Origin: Haliea sp.
GTDB lineage: Bacteria; Pseudomonadota; Gammaproteobacteria; Pseudomonadales; Halieaceae
Assembly (NCBI GenBank): GCA_024642265.1
Contig: JAHEBL010000005.1
Coordinates: forward strand, 22,612 to 86,611
DNA: 64,000 bases
Direction of reading: 5' to 3'
The stretch's first letter is position 1. Every line of letters starts with the position of its first letter. The notes beneath the pieces were generated by a model. The model saw only the letters and a program-made list of their open reading frames with translations. It did not search any database and was not told the DNA's origin. The translations under genes and the position numbers were made by a program. Below, one piece after another: positions 9,007 through 17,449 of this stretch.

Positions 9007-10137
9007 ATGACCGAGCAGCACGCTGGCTTCCAGCTGGTACACAGTAATGACACCGATGCACTGCTCACGCTCTCCGGACCGTGGGTACAGGGTTGCGACC
9101 TGGAGGATTTCAGCTCCTTGTCCAGCCAATTGCACCTGGGCACTTCCACCCACCTGACGGTCGACGGCGCCGCCCTCCAAGAGTGGGATTCCACGCTGGT
9201 CGCGTTCCTGTTGCAGTGCTTCAACCACTGCAGCGAAGCAGGAATCACCTTTGCTACCCGGGACCTCCCTGCCGGTGCGGCGAAGCTGCTCGCGCTGGCC
9301 ACTGCCGTGCCCCCCCACCGACTGGAGCCGGAGTCACCGCAGCATTGGCTGGCATCCCTGAACCCCATGGTATTGCTGGATAAATCCGCCGACTTTTTCA
9401 GGCAGTCGCTGGGATTTGTCGGCGAGGTGAGCGTGGCCCTGGTAAAACTCGCGGTCGGCAAGTCCAATACGCGCTTCGAGGATTTCCGCCAGTTCTGTTA
9501 TGAGGGTGGACCCAGGGCACTGGGCATCATCACCCTTACCAGCGTTCTGGTGGGCATGATCCTGGCCTACCTCGGAGCGGTGCAATTACAGCAGTTCGGG
9601 GCGGAAGTCTACGTGGCGAACCTGGTAACCATCGGCATCCTGCGGGAGATGGGGGTGCTCATGACGGCGGTTGTGATGGCCGGGCGCACCGGCGCAGCCT
9701 ACGCCGCGCAGCTCGGCACCATGCAAACCAATCAGGAAATAGACGCGATCACCACAATGGGCATATCCCCCGTCGAGTTCCTGGTCATTCCGCGCCTGCT
9801 CGCCCTGGTCGTGGTAATGCCCATGCTGACACTCTACGCGGACCTGCTGGGAATTGTCGGCGGCGGTATCGTCGCCGGCGGCATGGGCATTACACCGCTG
9901 CAATACATCTCCCAGGCGGAGAGCGCGCTTGCCATAAACCACCTGCTGGTGGGACTGATCAAGAGCGTGGTGTTTGCCCTGCTGATAGCGGTGGCGGGCT
10001 GTCGCGCCGGAATGAACTCCGGCAGAAGTTCCGCCGCGGTGGGCCAGGCCGCTACTGAAGCCGTGGTCACTGCCATCGTCTACCTGATTGTGGCGGATGC
10101 CGGCATCAACATCATCTGCCAACAGATACGCTTCTGA
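9007..10137 (+). CDS. MlaE-family ABC permease with N-terminal STAS domain
   Basis: Permease subunit of an MCE-type lipid transporter. Residues about 1-110 form a soluble STAS-like domain (LTVDGAALQEWDSTLVAFLL is the recognisable core). The remaining 265 residues are the MlaE/YrbE domain with five to six membrane segments and the family segments GPRALGIITL and AGRTGAAYAAQLGTM. In canonical Mla systems STAS (MlaB) is a separate protein; here it is fused. The stop codon overlaps the ATG of the ATPase gene (TGATG). The partners are the next three genes. Confidence 0.9.
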   Translation: MTEQHAGFQLVHSNDTDALLTLSGPWVQGCDLEDFSSLSSQLHLGTSTHLTVDGAALQEWDSTLVAFLLQCFNHCSEAGITFATRDLPAGAAKLLALATAVPPHRLEPESPQHWLASLNPMVLLDKSADFFRQSLGFVGEVSVALVKLAVGKSNTRFEDFRQFCYEGGPRALGIITLTSVLVGMILAYLGAVQLQQFGAEVYVANLVTIGILREMGVLMTAVVMAGRTGAAYAAQLGTMQTNQEIDAITTMGISPVEFLVIPRLLALVVVMPMLTLYADLLGIVGGGIVAGGMGITPLQYISQAESALAINHLLVGLIKSVVFALLIAVAGCRAGMNSGRSSAAVGQAATEAVVTAIVYLIVADAGINIICQQIRF

Positions 10138-10940
10138 TGACCCAGGCAAGCGCGGAAACCCATATCGACGTGAGCGACCTCACCATGGCCTACGGGTCTT
10201 TCGTTCTCCAGCGCGACCTGAATTTTGTGGTCAGGCGAGGCGATATCTTTGTCATCATGGGCGGCAGTGGCTGCGGCAAGAGCACCCTGCTCAAGCACAT
10301 GCTGGGCCTGATCAGCCCCGCCCGCGGGGATATCACCTACAGTGGGCAAAGCTTTGTCCACGCCAGCGATGCGCAGCGGGAGGCCACTCGCAGGCGCTGG
10401 GGTATTACCTACCAGACAGGCGGCCTCTTCAGCGCCATGACCCTGGCTGAAAACGTGGCACTGCCGCTGCAGCTCTACACCAATTACGGCAGCGGTGAAA
10501 TCAGGGATATCGTGGCCTACAAACTGGCCCTGGTCGGCCTTGCGGGATACCAGGACTACTATCCCTCCGAAATCAGCGGGGGCATGAGCAAGCGGGCCGC
10601 GCTGGCGCGGGCCATTGCGCTGGACCCCGAAATACTTTTCTTTGATGAGCCCTCTGCCGGGCTGGACCCGATCAGTTCCCGACTGCTGGATGACCTGATC
10701 ATGGAAATCCAGGACTCAACCGGGGCAACTGTCGTGATGGTGAGCCATGAGCTGGCCAGCATTTTCAATATTGCCAACAACTCGGTGTACCTGGACGCTG
10801 CCAGTCGCACCATGATCGACTACGGCGACCCGGCCTACCTGAGGGATCACAGCAAGCAGGCCGTGGTGCGCCAGTTCCTGAACCGGGGCAGCCGCACAGA
10901 CGAAAGTACCGCACAAGCACAGAGGTCAGGCAATGAGTGA
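10137..10940 (+). CDS. MlaF-like ABC transporter ATP-binding protein
   Basis: ATPase of the MCE transporter, 267 residues. Walker A is MGGSGCGKST (41-50), the signature motif is ISGGMSKR and Walker B with the catalytic Glu is ILFFDEPSAGLDP. The H-loop His lies in VVMVSHELAS. It would energise movement of phospholipids or other lipids between the membranes by driving the permease encoded just upstream. It overlaps both neighbours: TGATG with the permease and 8 bases with the MlaD gene. Confidence 0.92.
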   Translation: MTQASAETHIDVSDLTMAYGSFVLQRDLNFVVRRGDIFVIMGGSGCGKSTLLKHMLGLISPARGDITYSGQSFVHASDAQREATRRRWGITYQTGGLFSAMTLAENVALPLQLYTNYGSGEIRDIVAYKLALVGLAGYQDYYPSEISGGMSKRAALARAIALDPEILFFDEPSAGLDPISSRLLDDLIMEIQDSTGATVVMVSHELASIFNIANNSVYLDAASRTMIDYGDPAYLRDHSKQAVVRQFLNRGSRTDESTAQAQRSGNE

Positions 10941-11901
10941 AAAACCGCATACCGTCGCCATCGGCGCTTTCGTGGTCGGCGCGCTACTGATTGCGATCAC
11001 CATCGTGATTTTTGCGCTGGGCACCGGCTTCGGCCGCCAGAGCGAAAAAGTGGTCATGGTGTTCGAGGGTTCGGTCAAGGGATTGAACGTAGGCGCCCCC
11101 GTGGCACTGCGAGGTGTGCAGATAGGCCAGGTGACCACCGTGGAACTCATGCTGAACGCCGACAATCTCGACCTGATCATGTTGGTGGAGGCAGAATTGA
11201 GCAGCAAGAACATCAGGCGCCTGGGTGAGAGCACCAAGGATGTCACGGACGGTTTGATCGCGCGCGGCCTGCGCGCCCAGCTGAAAACCCAGAGCCTGCT
11301 GACCGGCCTGTTATACATCCAGCTTGACTTCCATCCGGATAAACCGCCCGTGCTGGTGCATATAGACTCGGAATTGACCCAGATTCCCACTATCCCCACT
11401 GATCTCGAGCAGATCGCCCGCGAAATAGAGGAGATAGATATCGCCCAGCTGGCCCAGGAAGTGCAGGACACGATTCACGGCCTCAGTACATTCGTGACCA
11501 GCGATGCCTTCCAGTCCCTGACCGGGGATCTGCAGACAACCCTGGTTGCCGTCACGGCGCTCAGTGACGAATTGAAAGGCCAGCTGGCAACTACCGGCCC
11601 GAAACTGGACGACGTGCTGAATGGGGCCTCACAGGCCATGGCCGGAGCAAACAGGGAGCTACCCAAACTCTCCGAGCTGGCGCAGAAGAACCTGGCAGTA
11701 CTGAACGAGGCGATAAAGGCCTTTGAAAATACCATGGTAAATATCGACAGCCTGGTATCGCCAGGGTCCGCTACCGCCTACCAGCTGAACAAGGCCCTGC
11801 GCGAGCTCACCCTAGCCAGCCGGGCTATCCAGGAGCTCGCCAGCCTGCTGGACCGCCAGCCAGAGTCGCTGTTGCGCGGCAAACAGGAGGAGATAGAATG
11901 A
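10933..11901 (+). CDS. MlaD/MCE-domain lipid-binding protein
   Basis: Periplasmic substrate-binding subunit, 322 residues, anchored by one N-terminal membrane helix (about residues 7-30). A single MCE domain follows (GSVKGLNVGAPVALRGVQIG), then a long helical tail rich in Leu, Ala and charged residues that could form the needle or barrel extension seen in larger MCE proteins. It is longer than E. coli MlaD (183), which fits a tail that helps bridge the periplasm. It overlaps the downstream lipoprotein gene by 4 bases (ATGA). Confidence 0.9.
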   Translation: MSEKPHTVAIGAFVVGALLIAITIVIFALGTGFGRQSEKVVMVFEGSVKGLNVGAPVALRGVQIGQVTTVELMLNADNLDLIMLVEAELSSKNIRRLGESTKDVTDGLIARGLRAQLKTQSLLTGLLYIQLDFHPDKPPVLVHIDSELTQIPTIPTDLEQIAREIEEIDIAQLAQEVQDTIHGLSTFVTSDAFQSLTGDLQTTLVAVTALSDELKGQLATTGPKLDDVLNGASQAMAGANRELPKLSELAQKNLAVLNEAIKAFENTMVNIDSLVSPGSATAYQLNKALRELTLASRAIQELASLLDRQPESLLRGKQEEIE

Positions 11902-12515
11902 TCGACAAGCTGCAACGATGCGTGGCCGGCCTGTGCCTGCTGCTCTGGCTCAGTGCCTGCGGCAGTTCGCCGCCGAGCAATTTTTACCGGCTCACACCCG
12001 CCGTTGAGCCCACCCCAGGCGGCCAGCACCCGGCGCTGGGGGTCGGGCCTGTAGACATCCCGGAATTTCTCAATCGCAATTCCGTGGTGTACGCCAGCGG
12101 CGGCAACCAGTTGCAAATAGCCGGCACTGAACGCTGGGCAGAGCCGCTGGAATACGGCATCGGCCGGGTAGTCGGCCTCAACCTGTCCGCGCTGATGCAA
12201 ACTGAAAACCTGCGCTTTTTCCCATGGGATGTGCGCCAGGCCCCGGATTACGGCATCAGGATCAGTGTGCTCGACCTGGATGCAAGGGAGGGCCAGGCGA
12301 CACTGGTCGTCGATTGGCTGATATACAAGCCCGGCGATGGTGCTCACATCACCCGGCAGATCAGCCAGTTCAAACAGCCGCTGGCACCCGGGCAACTGAC
12401 GCCATCGGAACTGCCTGCCGCCTACAGCGCGCTGTTTTACGAGTTCAGCCAGACAGTTGCGGCGGCTATAAAAGACCAGATGCAGCGGGATGCGAGCGCA
12501 GCGGAGGCAAACTAG
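11898..12515 (+). CDS. ABC-type transport auxiliary lipoprotein (PqiC-like)
   Basis: Lipoprotein of 205 residues with signal and lipobox LSACGSS, then the ABC-transport-auxiliary domain beginning SNFYRLTP and continuing through VGPVDIPEFLNRNSVVY and RWAEPLE. PqiC-type proteins sit on the inner face of the outer membrane and dock MCE assemblies. Its presence makes this four-gene set a trans-envelope transporter with an outer-membrane end. No separate MlaA or MlaC is visible in the window. The gene is convergent with the 3-alpha-HSD-like SDR gene. Confidence 0.88.
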   Translation: MIDKLQRCVAGLCLLLWLSACGSSPPSNFYRLTPAVEPTPGGQHPALGVGPVDIPEFLNRNSVVYASGGNQLQIAGTERWAEPLEYGIGRVVGLNLSALMQTENLRFFPWDVRQAPDYGIRISVLDLDAREGQATLVVDWLIYKPGDGAHITRQISQFKQPLAPGQLTPSELPAAYSALFYEFSQTVAAAIKDQMQRDASAAEAN

Positions 12516-12611
12516 AGAGCTGCATCACCCTTGTGCCTTGACGCAGAGAAGCTCTGGCGATCAGCTCACCGGGAGCAGCACCGACAGGATCTGGCGCATC
12601 TGGCCCCGATG

Positions 12612-13376
12612 TCAGAAATCGTCGCTGCGCAGCATGGCGTCAGAGCCACCATCGACAAAAAATACCGAGCCGCACACGAAGGCGGCTTCAGGGCCAAGCA
12701 TAAATCGCATGACGTTGGCGATCTCCGCGGGCCGGGCGGTACCACCCCAGGGCACCATTGCGGCAAATTGCTTCATGGCATCGCCAAATTCTGCATCAGC
12801 CATCACCTGCTCTGTCAGAGGGGTCAGGGTAATTCCCGGTGCCACCGCGTTCAGGCGCACTCCCCCGGCGGCGTAATCCGCCACATTGCGGCGCATCCAC
12901 AGTACCAGCGCCCGCTTGGAACCCGCGTAGGCACTGTGGCCGTCACGGCTCTCGATATCGGCGCAGGCGCGCTCCTCGTCCCCCGCCAGGCAGGCCTGCA
13001 CGAACAGGTCATCGTTGCCAATCATCGGGGCGGAATTGGATGCCACCAGCAGCGCGGTGCCGCGCTTCAGAGCCAGCAGGTCGCGCAGGCCCGCCACGGT
13101 CTCCACCGCCGCGAAATAGTTGACCCGGGCTATCAGTGAAAGGGGCTTCGCCACCGGCGGCAAGCCGGCGCAGGGAATATAGCCATCCAGTCCGTCCGGC
13201 GCCCGGGCGCGAATGCCGTCGACCGCCGCGCGCCGGCCCTCGGCAGTGGCGAGATCGGCTACGATATCGCCCTCCCGGATATCCACCGAGATCACCTCGT
13301 GCCCGGTCTCCGTCAGCTGGCGCTTCAACTCCGCGCCGATGCCAGTGGCGCCGCCGGTCAATGCATAGCTACCCAT
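12612..13376 (-). CDS. 3-alpha-hydroxysteroid dehydrogenase-like SDR
   Basis: A 254-residue SDR with TGGATGIG at 7-14, Ser113 or Ser115, Tyr150 and Lys154 (YAGSK). From memory of the family, segments match the Comamonas 3-alpha-HSD/carbonyl reductase unusually well: DLATAEGR, GLDGYIPCAGL, VNYFAA, SAYAGSKRAL, VRLNAVAPG, and a C-terminus VDGGSDAMLR ending in Phe. NAD(H) preference is likely from Asp32 after the second strand. The expected reaction is oxidation or reduction of a 3-hydroxy/3-oxo steroid or similar alicyclic alcohol. It lies directly downstream of the TonB receptor gene on the same strand (72-base gap), suggesting uptake and first oxidation of one substrate. Confidence 0.8.
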   Translation of the reverse strand: MGSYALTGGATGIGAELKRQLTETGHEVISVDIREGDIVADLATAEGRRAAVDGIRARAPDGLDGYIPCAGLPPVAKPLSLIARVNYFAAVETVAGLRDLLALKRGTALLVASNSAPMIGNDDLFVQACLAGDEERACADIESRDGHSAYAGSKRALVLWMRRNVADYAAGGVRLNAVAPGITLTPLTEQVMADAEFGDAMKQFAAMVPWGGTARPAEIANVMRFMLGPEAAFVCGSVFFVDGGSDAMLRSDDF

Positions 13377-13448
13377 AACTGTTCATCCTGTTGTAAAGCG
13401 CGGGCACAACCCGCCGCGGGCCCACTTTATCGCGACCATGCCGGCCGG

Positions 13449-15947
13449 CTACTGGAAGTTGTAGCGAAACTCCATCCCGTACATGCGCGGCTCGTCGGTA
13501 CGGCCATAGGACGGGGAACCATCGGAAAAGTCGGTGGCCAGCTGACCACCCAGCCCACCCGGATCCACTTCGTCAGGCTGCCAGTTGGTGGCATTGGTGA
13601 TAAACGCCGCCACAGTCCAGTCCCGCTCCGGGGAGTTGTATGCCAGCCGCGCATTCAACTGTTCCCGGTTATCCGAGTCGGGACAGTTGTTGAAAGGCGC
13701 TTCGGTGAGATTCCCGGTGGCCGAGGGGTCACTGATCACCAGCTGCCCGTCCACCTTGGTCAGCCCGTACACATCGTTCGGGGCTCCCTGGGCCTTGTTG
13801 TTCACAACATAGACGCAACTGTCCCGGCTCAGTCCACCGGTATAATTGTAGGCCAGCGCGAGTACCACCTCGCCGCCGTTGTCAAAATCGAGACTGTAGT
13901 TGGCGCCCACAGTGAAGTTCGTGTCCGGGGATTCAGAGAAGGTCTGACCGGAGCGGTCCTTGATCACACAGACCCCGTCGATAACCTGCTTTTCATCCCG
14001 GCGCTTGTACTCGGCGTCCAGGTAGCCGGTATTGAAATACAATTCCAGCGAGGGCAGCGCCAGCCAGTTGACGTTCAGCTCGAAACCCTTGCCCTCTACA
14101 TCCGAGGTCTCAAACAGGTAGGTGCCGACACTGGCGTCGGGCAGGCAGGCCGCATCAATAAATGCGAGGGACTGCAGGTTGTCATAGTCGTAGCTGAAAA
14201 CGGCGGTGTTCACCCGCAGGGTGTTGTCCAGCCAGCTGGATTTCATGCCCACTTCGTAGTTGGAGACCTCTTCCGGGTCGAAGGGCGGCGCGAATATCTC
14301 TCCCGCGCTGTTGAAGCCGCCCGCCTTGTAGCCCTCGGTATAGGAGGCGTAGAGCATCACGTCCTCCTGCGCCTGCCATTCCAGCACCACCCGCGGGGTG
14401 AGTTTGGACCAGTCCTTGTCAGACTGCAGGAACCCCAGGTTGCCATCAGGATCGTAGTTGCCGTTGCCGTCGAGTCGGGTCTCAGTGGTAAATGCAAATG
14501 CCACCACGTAGTCGTTGAACTTCACATAGCGACCGAACTTCTTGTCGTCATAGGTGTAGCGCAGACCGCCTGTGAGGGCGAGAGTATCGCTTATATCGTA
14601 GGTAACATCGGCAAAACCCGCATAGGATTTGTATTTCGCATTTATGCGAATCTCTTCGCGGTAGGCGATACCGTCATCGAGTGCCTGGGCGCCGCTGGTC
14701 ACCGTACGCTGGTCGAACGGATCCGGAAAAACCGTAAACGCGAGGTCAATCGGAATACCCGGGGGCAACGCCTCGTAGGGAACGCCAATCTCCGCCTCGG
14801 CGATCAGTTTGTCGAGTGACTGGGGTGTGAGGTGAATGCCGCTGGTCTGGCGCGCGTGCTCGTAATAGGCGTTCATGCCTGTCGTCCAGCGAAATCGGGA
14901 GCCCATTTCCCCGTCCAGCCTGAACTCCTGGCCAAACTGGTCATTCTTCTCCCGGTTCAGGTCGTTAAAGAAATAATACAACTCGGCCGAGCCGTCTTTC
15001 TCCTCGGGATTTTTGGAGTTGAAGTAGCGATAGGAGCTGATCGACGTCAGGGTGGCCCAGTCCATGTCGTAGGTCAGGTGCCATGAGGCGCCGTACAGAT
15101 TGCGCTTTTCGGAGAGGTCGGAGTCGCTGGCCACCTTGTTGAAACCGGCCCCGTTGTCGCGTGGCCCCCACACGGCGCTGGAGCGCACCCGCGAGTCCTC
15201 GTCGGTCTGGTCGAATTCGAGTCGCAGTATGGTATCCAGCCGATCCGTGGGCAGCCAGCGCAGCTGGGTAACGATCGAGCGGTCTCCCTCCCGGGCCAGG
15301 TCATTGCCGTTATAGACGTTGTCGATCCAGCCATCGCGCTGGTTCCAGAGCATGCCGACGCGAAAATACAGATTGTCCGCCAGCGGCACGTTGGCCACAC
15401 CGTCGACCTGGTAACGATCGTAATTTCCCACCGTACCCCTGGCCCAACCGTACAATTCCTCATCCGGCTTGTTGCTTATGTACTGGATGGCGCCGGCGGC
15501 GGCATTGCGACCGAACAGGGTACCCTGGGGGCCGTTGAGAATTTCCACCCGCGCAAGGTCGTTGAAGGCCACCTTGGAACCGCCGGAGCGCCCGATATAA
15601 ACACCGTCCTGGTAGACACCCACGGCCGGGTCGGCGCCGATACCGAAATCGTCGGTACCGATACCGCGGATAGCGTAATTGGGCTGGTTGGATGCCTTGG
15701 AAATCGACACGTTAGGGGTAAAGGTACCCAGGTCGCCAATGTCCTGGGCTGACAGGTTGGTGATTTCCTGGGCGCTGAAGGCCTCGACGGCTATCGGCAC
15801 ATCCTGCAGACCCTGTTCCCGCTTTTGCGCGGTTACAATGACTTCCTCGAGACCCTGGCTCCAGGTGGAGTGGCTGCTCCAGGCCAGGCTCGCGGTAAGG
15901 ACAGCCTGGACTGAACGACGCATCAAGGTCGAGTGGATGTGCAACAT
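13449..15947 (-). CDS. TonB-dependent outer membrane receptor
   Basis: An 832-residue receptor. After a signal peptide comes the TonB box LEEVIVTAQKR, a plug domain (VPIAVEAFSAQEI ... NGPQGTLFGRNAAAGAI) and a 22-strand beta-barrel ending in an aromatic (FRYNFQ). This subfamily (the QDVPIAV type) is abundant in marine gammaproteobacteria and sphingomonads and is often linked to import of hydrophobic or complex organics rather than classic siderophores. The substrate is not determined by sequence. The downstream SDR, which resembles 3-alpha-HSD, points to a steroid-like compound. The upstream gap of 145 bases holds no clear riboswitch. Confidence 0.93.
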   Translation of the reverse strand: MLHIHSTLMRRSVQAVLTASLAWSSHSTWSQGLEEVIVTAQKREQGLQDVPIAVEAFSAQEITNLSAQDIGDLGTFTPNVSISKASNQPNYAIRGIGTDDFGIGADPAVGVYQDGVYIGRSGGSKVAFNDLARVEILNGPQGTLFGRNAAAGAIQYISNKPDEELYGWARGTVGNYDRYQVDGVANVPLADNLYFRVGMLWNQRDGWIDNVYNGNDLAREGDRSIVTQLRWLPTDRLDTILRLEFDQTDEDSRVRSSAVWGPRDNGAGFNKVASDSDLSEKRNLYGASWHLTYDMDWATLTSISSYRYFNSKNPEEKDGSAELYYFFNDLNREKNDQFGQEFRLDGEMGSRFRWTTGMNAYYEHARQTSGIHLTPQSLDKLIAEAEIGVPYEALPPGIPIDLAFTVFPDPFDQRTVTSGAQALDDGIAYREEIRINAKYKSYAGFADVTYDISDTLALTGGLRYTYDDKKFGRYVKFNDYVVAFAFTTETRLDGNGNYDPDGNLGFLQSDKDWSKLTPRVVLEWQAQEDVMLYASYTEGYKAGGFNSAGEIFAPPFDPEEVSNYEVGMKSSWLDNTLRVNTAVFSYDYDNLQSLAFIDAACLPDASVGTYLFETSDVEGKGFELNVNWLALPSLELYFNTGYLDAEYKRRDEKQVIDGVCVIKDRSGQTFSESPDTNFTVGANYSLDFDNGGEVVLALAYNYTGGLSRDSCVYVVNNKAQGAPNDVYGLTKVDGQLVISDPSATGNLTEAPFNNCPDSDNREQLNARLAYNSPERDWTVAAFITNATNWQPDEVDPGGLGGQLATDFSDGSPSYGRTDEPRMYGMEFRYNFQ

Positions 15948-16092
15948 GGCGGCCCCCGGGCAGTGTGCTGATGAACGTTATTAGTATTGAGCGAAGCACT
16001 GCTTTGCTTTTATTTCAGCCCAATATGCCCGAACCCCGGCTTCGGGACAATAGCCGGACAAGGCCTTCCCCACAGCCGCTGCAGCGCGCTGT

Positions 16093-16773
16093 TCAGCCGG
16101 CGGCCAACTCCACAGTCTCTCCCACTCCCTCCAGCAGCTGCGGGGCCTTGTTGCGTGCATTGCCTATTGCAGGGGGCAGGGCCTGCAGGCGCAGGGGTAG
16201 CTTCAAGCCTGGGCGAAACAGGGAGTCAGCCGGATCTATGGTATGGCTGCAGTCCAGCCAGCGATCGTACTCATCGGGCCCCAGTATCAGGGGCATGCGG
16301 CGATGCCAGGGTTCGAAGGCCGGCGCTGCCGCGGTGGTGACCAGGGTGCATGACAGCAAGGGCTCGTCCCCACCCTCCCAAACATCCCAGAGGGCCGCCA
16401 CCGCCAGCGCCTCCTGCTCAGTGGTGATAAGCCAGGGTTGCTTCGCAGCGCCCTGCTGGCGCCACTCGATGAAACTGCTCATCGGCACAATCCCACGCTG
16501 ACAACTGAAGGGGTAGCGGAAGGCCCGACTGCTGCCGAGTGTCTCGCTGCGGGCGTTGAACATGGCATATTTCTGGTCGACCGCCTTCGCCCAGGAGGGC
16601 GTCAGCCACCAGCGCGCAGGCCCCGCCTGACGTTGCCCGCCCGACTCACGCACCAGGTACACTGGCTCGGTGGGCGCCAGGTTCACCGCCGGGGGGAGCT
16701 TGAGGTCAACGCCCAGCTCCTGCAGCAACCGGCGCAGGCCGGGGTTGTCGATCACGTTGAAACGGCCGCACAT
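16093..16773 (-). CDS. SOS response-associated peptidase (SRAP, HMCES/YedK family)
   Basis: A 226-residue SRAP protein beginning MCGRFN, so after Met removal Cys2 is N-terminal, as needed for the thiazolidine crosslink to abasic sites in single-stranded DNA. Other family blocks are present: NLAPTEPVYLV, WWLTPSWAK, MFNARSETL, CQRGIVPMSSFIEW (active-site Glu) and HRRMPLIL (active-site His). An upstream in-frame start would add 55 residues and bury the essential Cys, so ATG 16773 is the start. It shields abasic sites during replication. It stands alone between the TonB receptor gene and the DUF35 gene. Confidence 0.93.
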   Translation of the reverse strand: MCGRFNVIDNPGLRRLLQELGVDLKLPPAVNLAPTEPVYLVRESGGQRQAGPARWWLTPSWAKAVDQKYAMFNARSETLGSSRAFRYPFSCQRGIVPMSSFIEWRQQGAAKQPWLITTEQEALAVAALWDVWEGGDEPLLSCTLVTTAAAPAFEPWHRRMPLILGPDEYDRWLDCSHTIDPADSLFRPGLKLPLRLQALPPAIGNARNKAPQLLEGVGETVELAAG

Positions 16774-16985
16774 AATGGCATACCTCCCTGCCTGGATTCT
16801 GGCATTGCACAGCAACGAGCACGGGATTTGCAGCGCGCCCCAGGGCGAGCAGGCATCAACCGAGGTCTGCCATGGTAAACCCGTTGCCGCCACGGGCCCA
16901 TAGCGACGGACCGCAAGCGGGGCTTTCCTTGCCTGCATCTGCCAGCCGATAGTAACCTGTGCGCCGCCCTACCCCGGAGATCATC

Positions 16986-17444
16986 ATGAGTGACAAACCC
17001 CTGGCGCCCGCCATCGACGGCTGGCACACCATGGCAGAAAAGCCCCACCTCATCGGCAGCCAGTGTACCCACTGCGACACGTATTTTTTCCCGCCACAGG
17101 ATCAGTACTGCCGCAACCCGGGTTGCGACAGTACGGATTTTCGTGAGGTTGAACTGAGCAGGACGGGACATATCTGGAGTTACACCAACGCCTGCTACAA
17201 ACCGCCGGCGCCGTTTGTGGCCGCGGATCCCTTCGAACCCTACGCCATTGCCGGGGTGCAACTGGAGAAGGAGCAAATGGTCGTGCTCGGCCAGGTGGTA
17301 AAGGGGGTATCGGTAGAGGACCTGAAGGTCGGCATGCCCATGGAACTGGTGCTGGAGACACTGCACGAGACCGAAGAGGACATCAAGGTGACCTGGAAGT
17401 GGCGGCCGCTGGCTGCCAATGCAAATAACGAAAGCGGAGCGTAG
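16986..17444 (+). CDS. Zn-ribbon OB-fold (DUF35/ChsH2-type) protein
   Basis: A 152-residue protein with a four-Cys zinc ribbon (Cys27, Cys30, Cys42, Cys47) followed by an OB-fold with the typical IWSYTNACYKPPAPF segment. DUF35 proteins pair with lipid-transfer/thiolase-like partners and act as acyl-CoA binding subunits, for example in steroid side-chain aldolases. The partner gene starts 6 bases downstream. ATG 16986 has a GGAG 6 bases before it; an upstream GTG in frame lacks one. Confidence 0.88.
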   Translation: MSDKPLAPAIDGWHTMAEKPHLIGSQCTHCDTYFFPPQDQYCRNPGCDSTDFREVELSRTGHIWSYTNACYKPPAPFVAADPFEPYAIAGVQLEKEQMVVLGQVVKGVSVEDLKVGMPMELVLETLHETEEDIKVTWKWRPLAANANNESGA

Positions 17445-17449
17445 ACCCC

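Noticed and set aside
13299..14819. Long plus-strand open frame (506 codons) antisense to the TonB receptor gene
   Set aside because: No recognisable domain and amino acid composition of a shadow frame; the receptor on the other strand has clear plug and barrel motifs.
15948..16092. Possible riboswitch upstream of the TonB receptor gene
   Set aside because: One CCCGAA/TTCGGG hairpin is present but no B-box or other conserved cobalamin or TPP motif was found.
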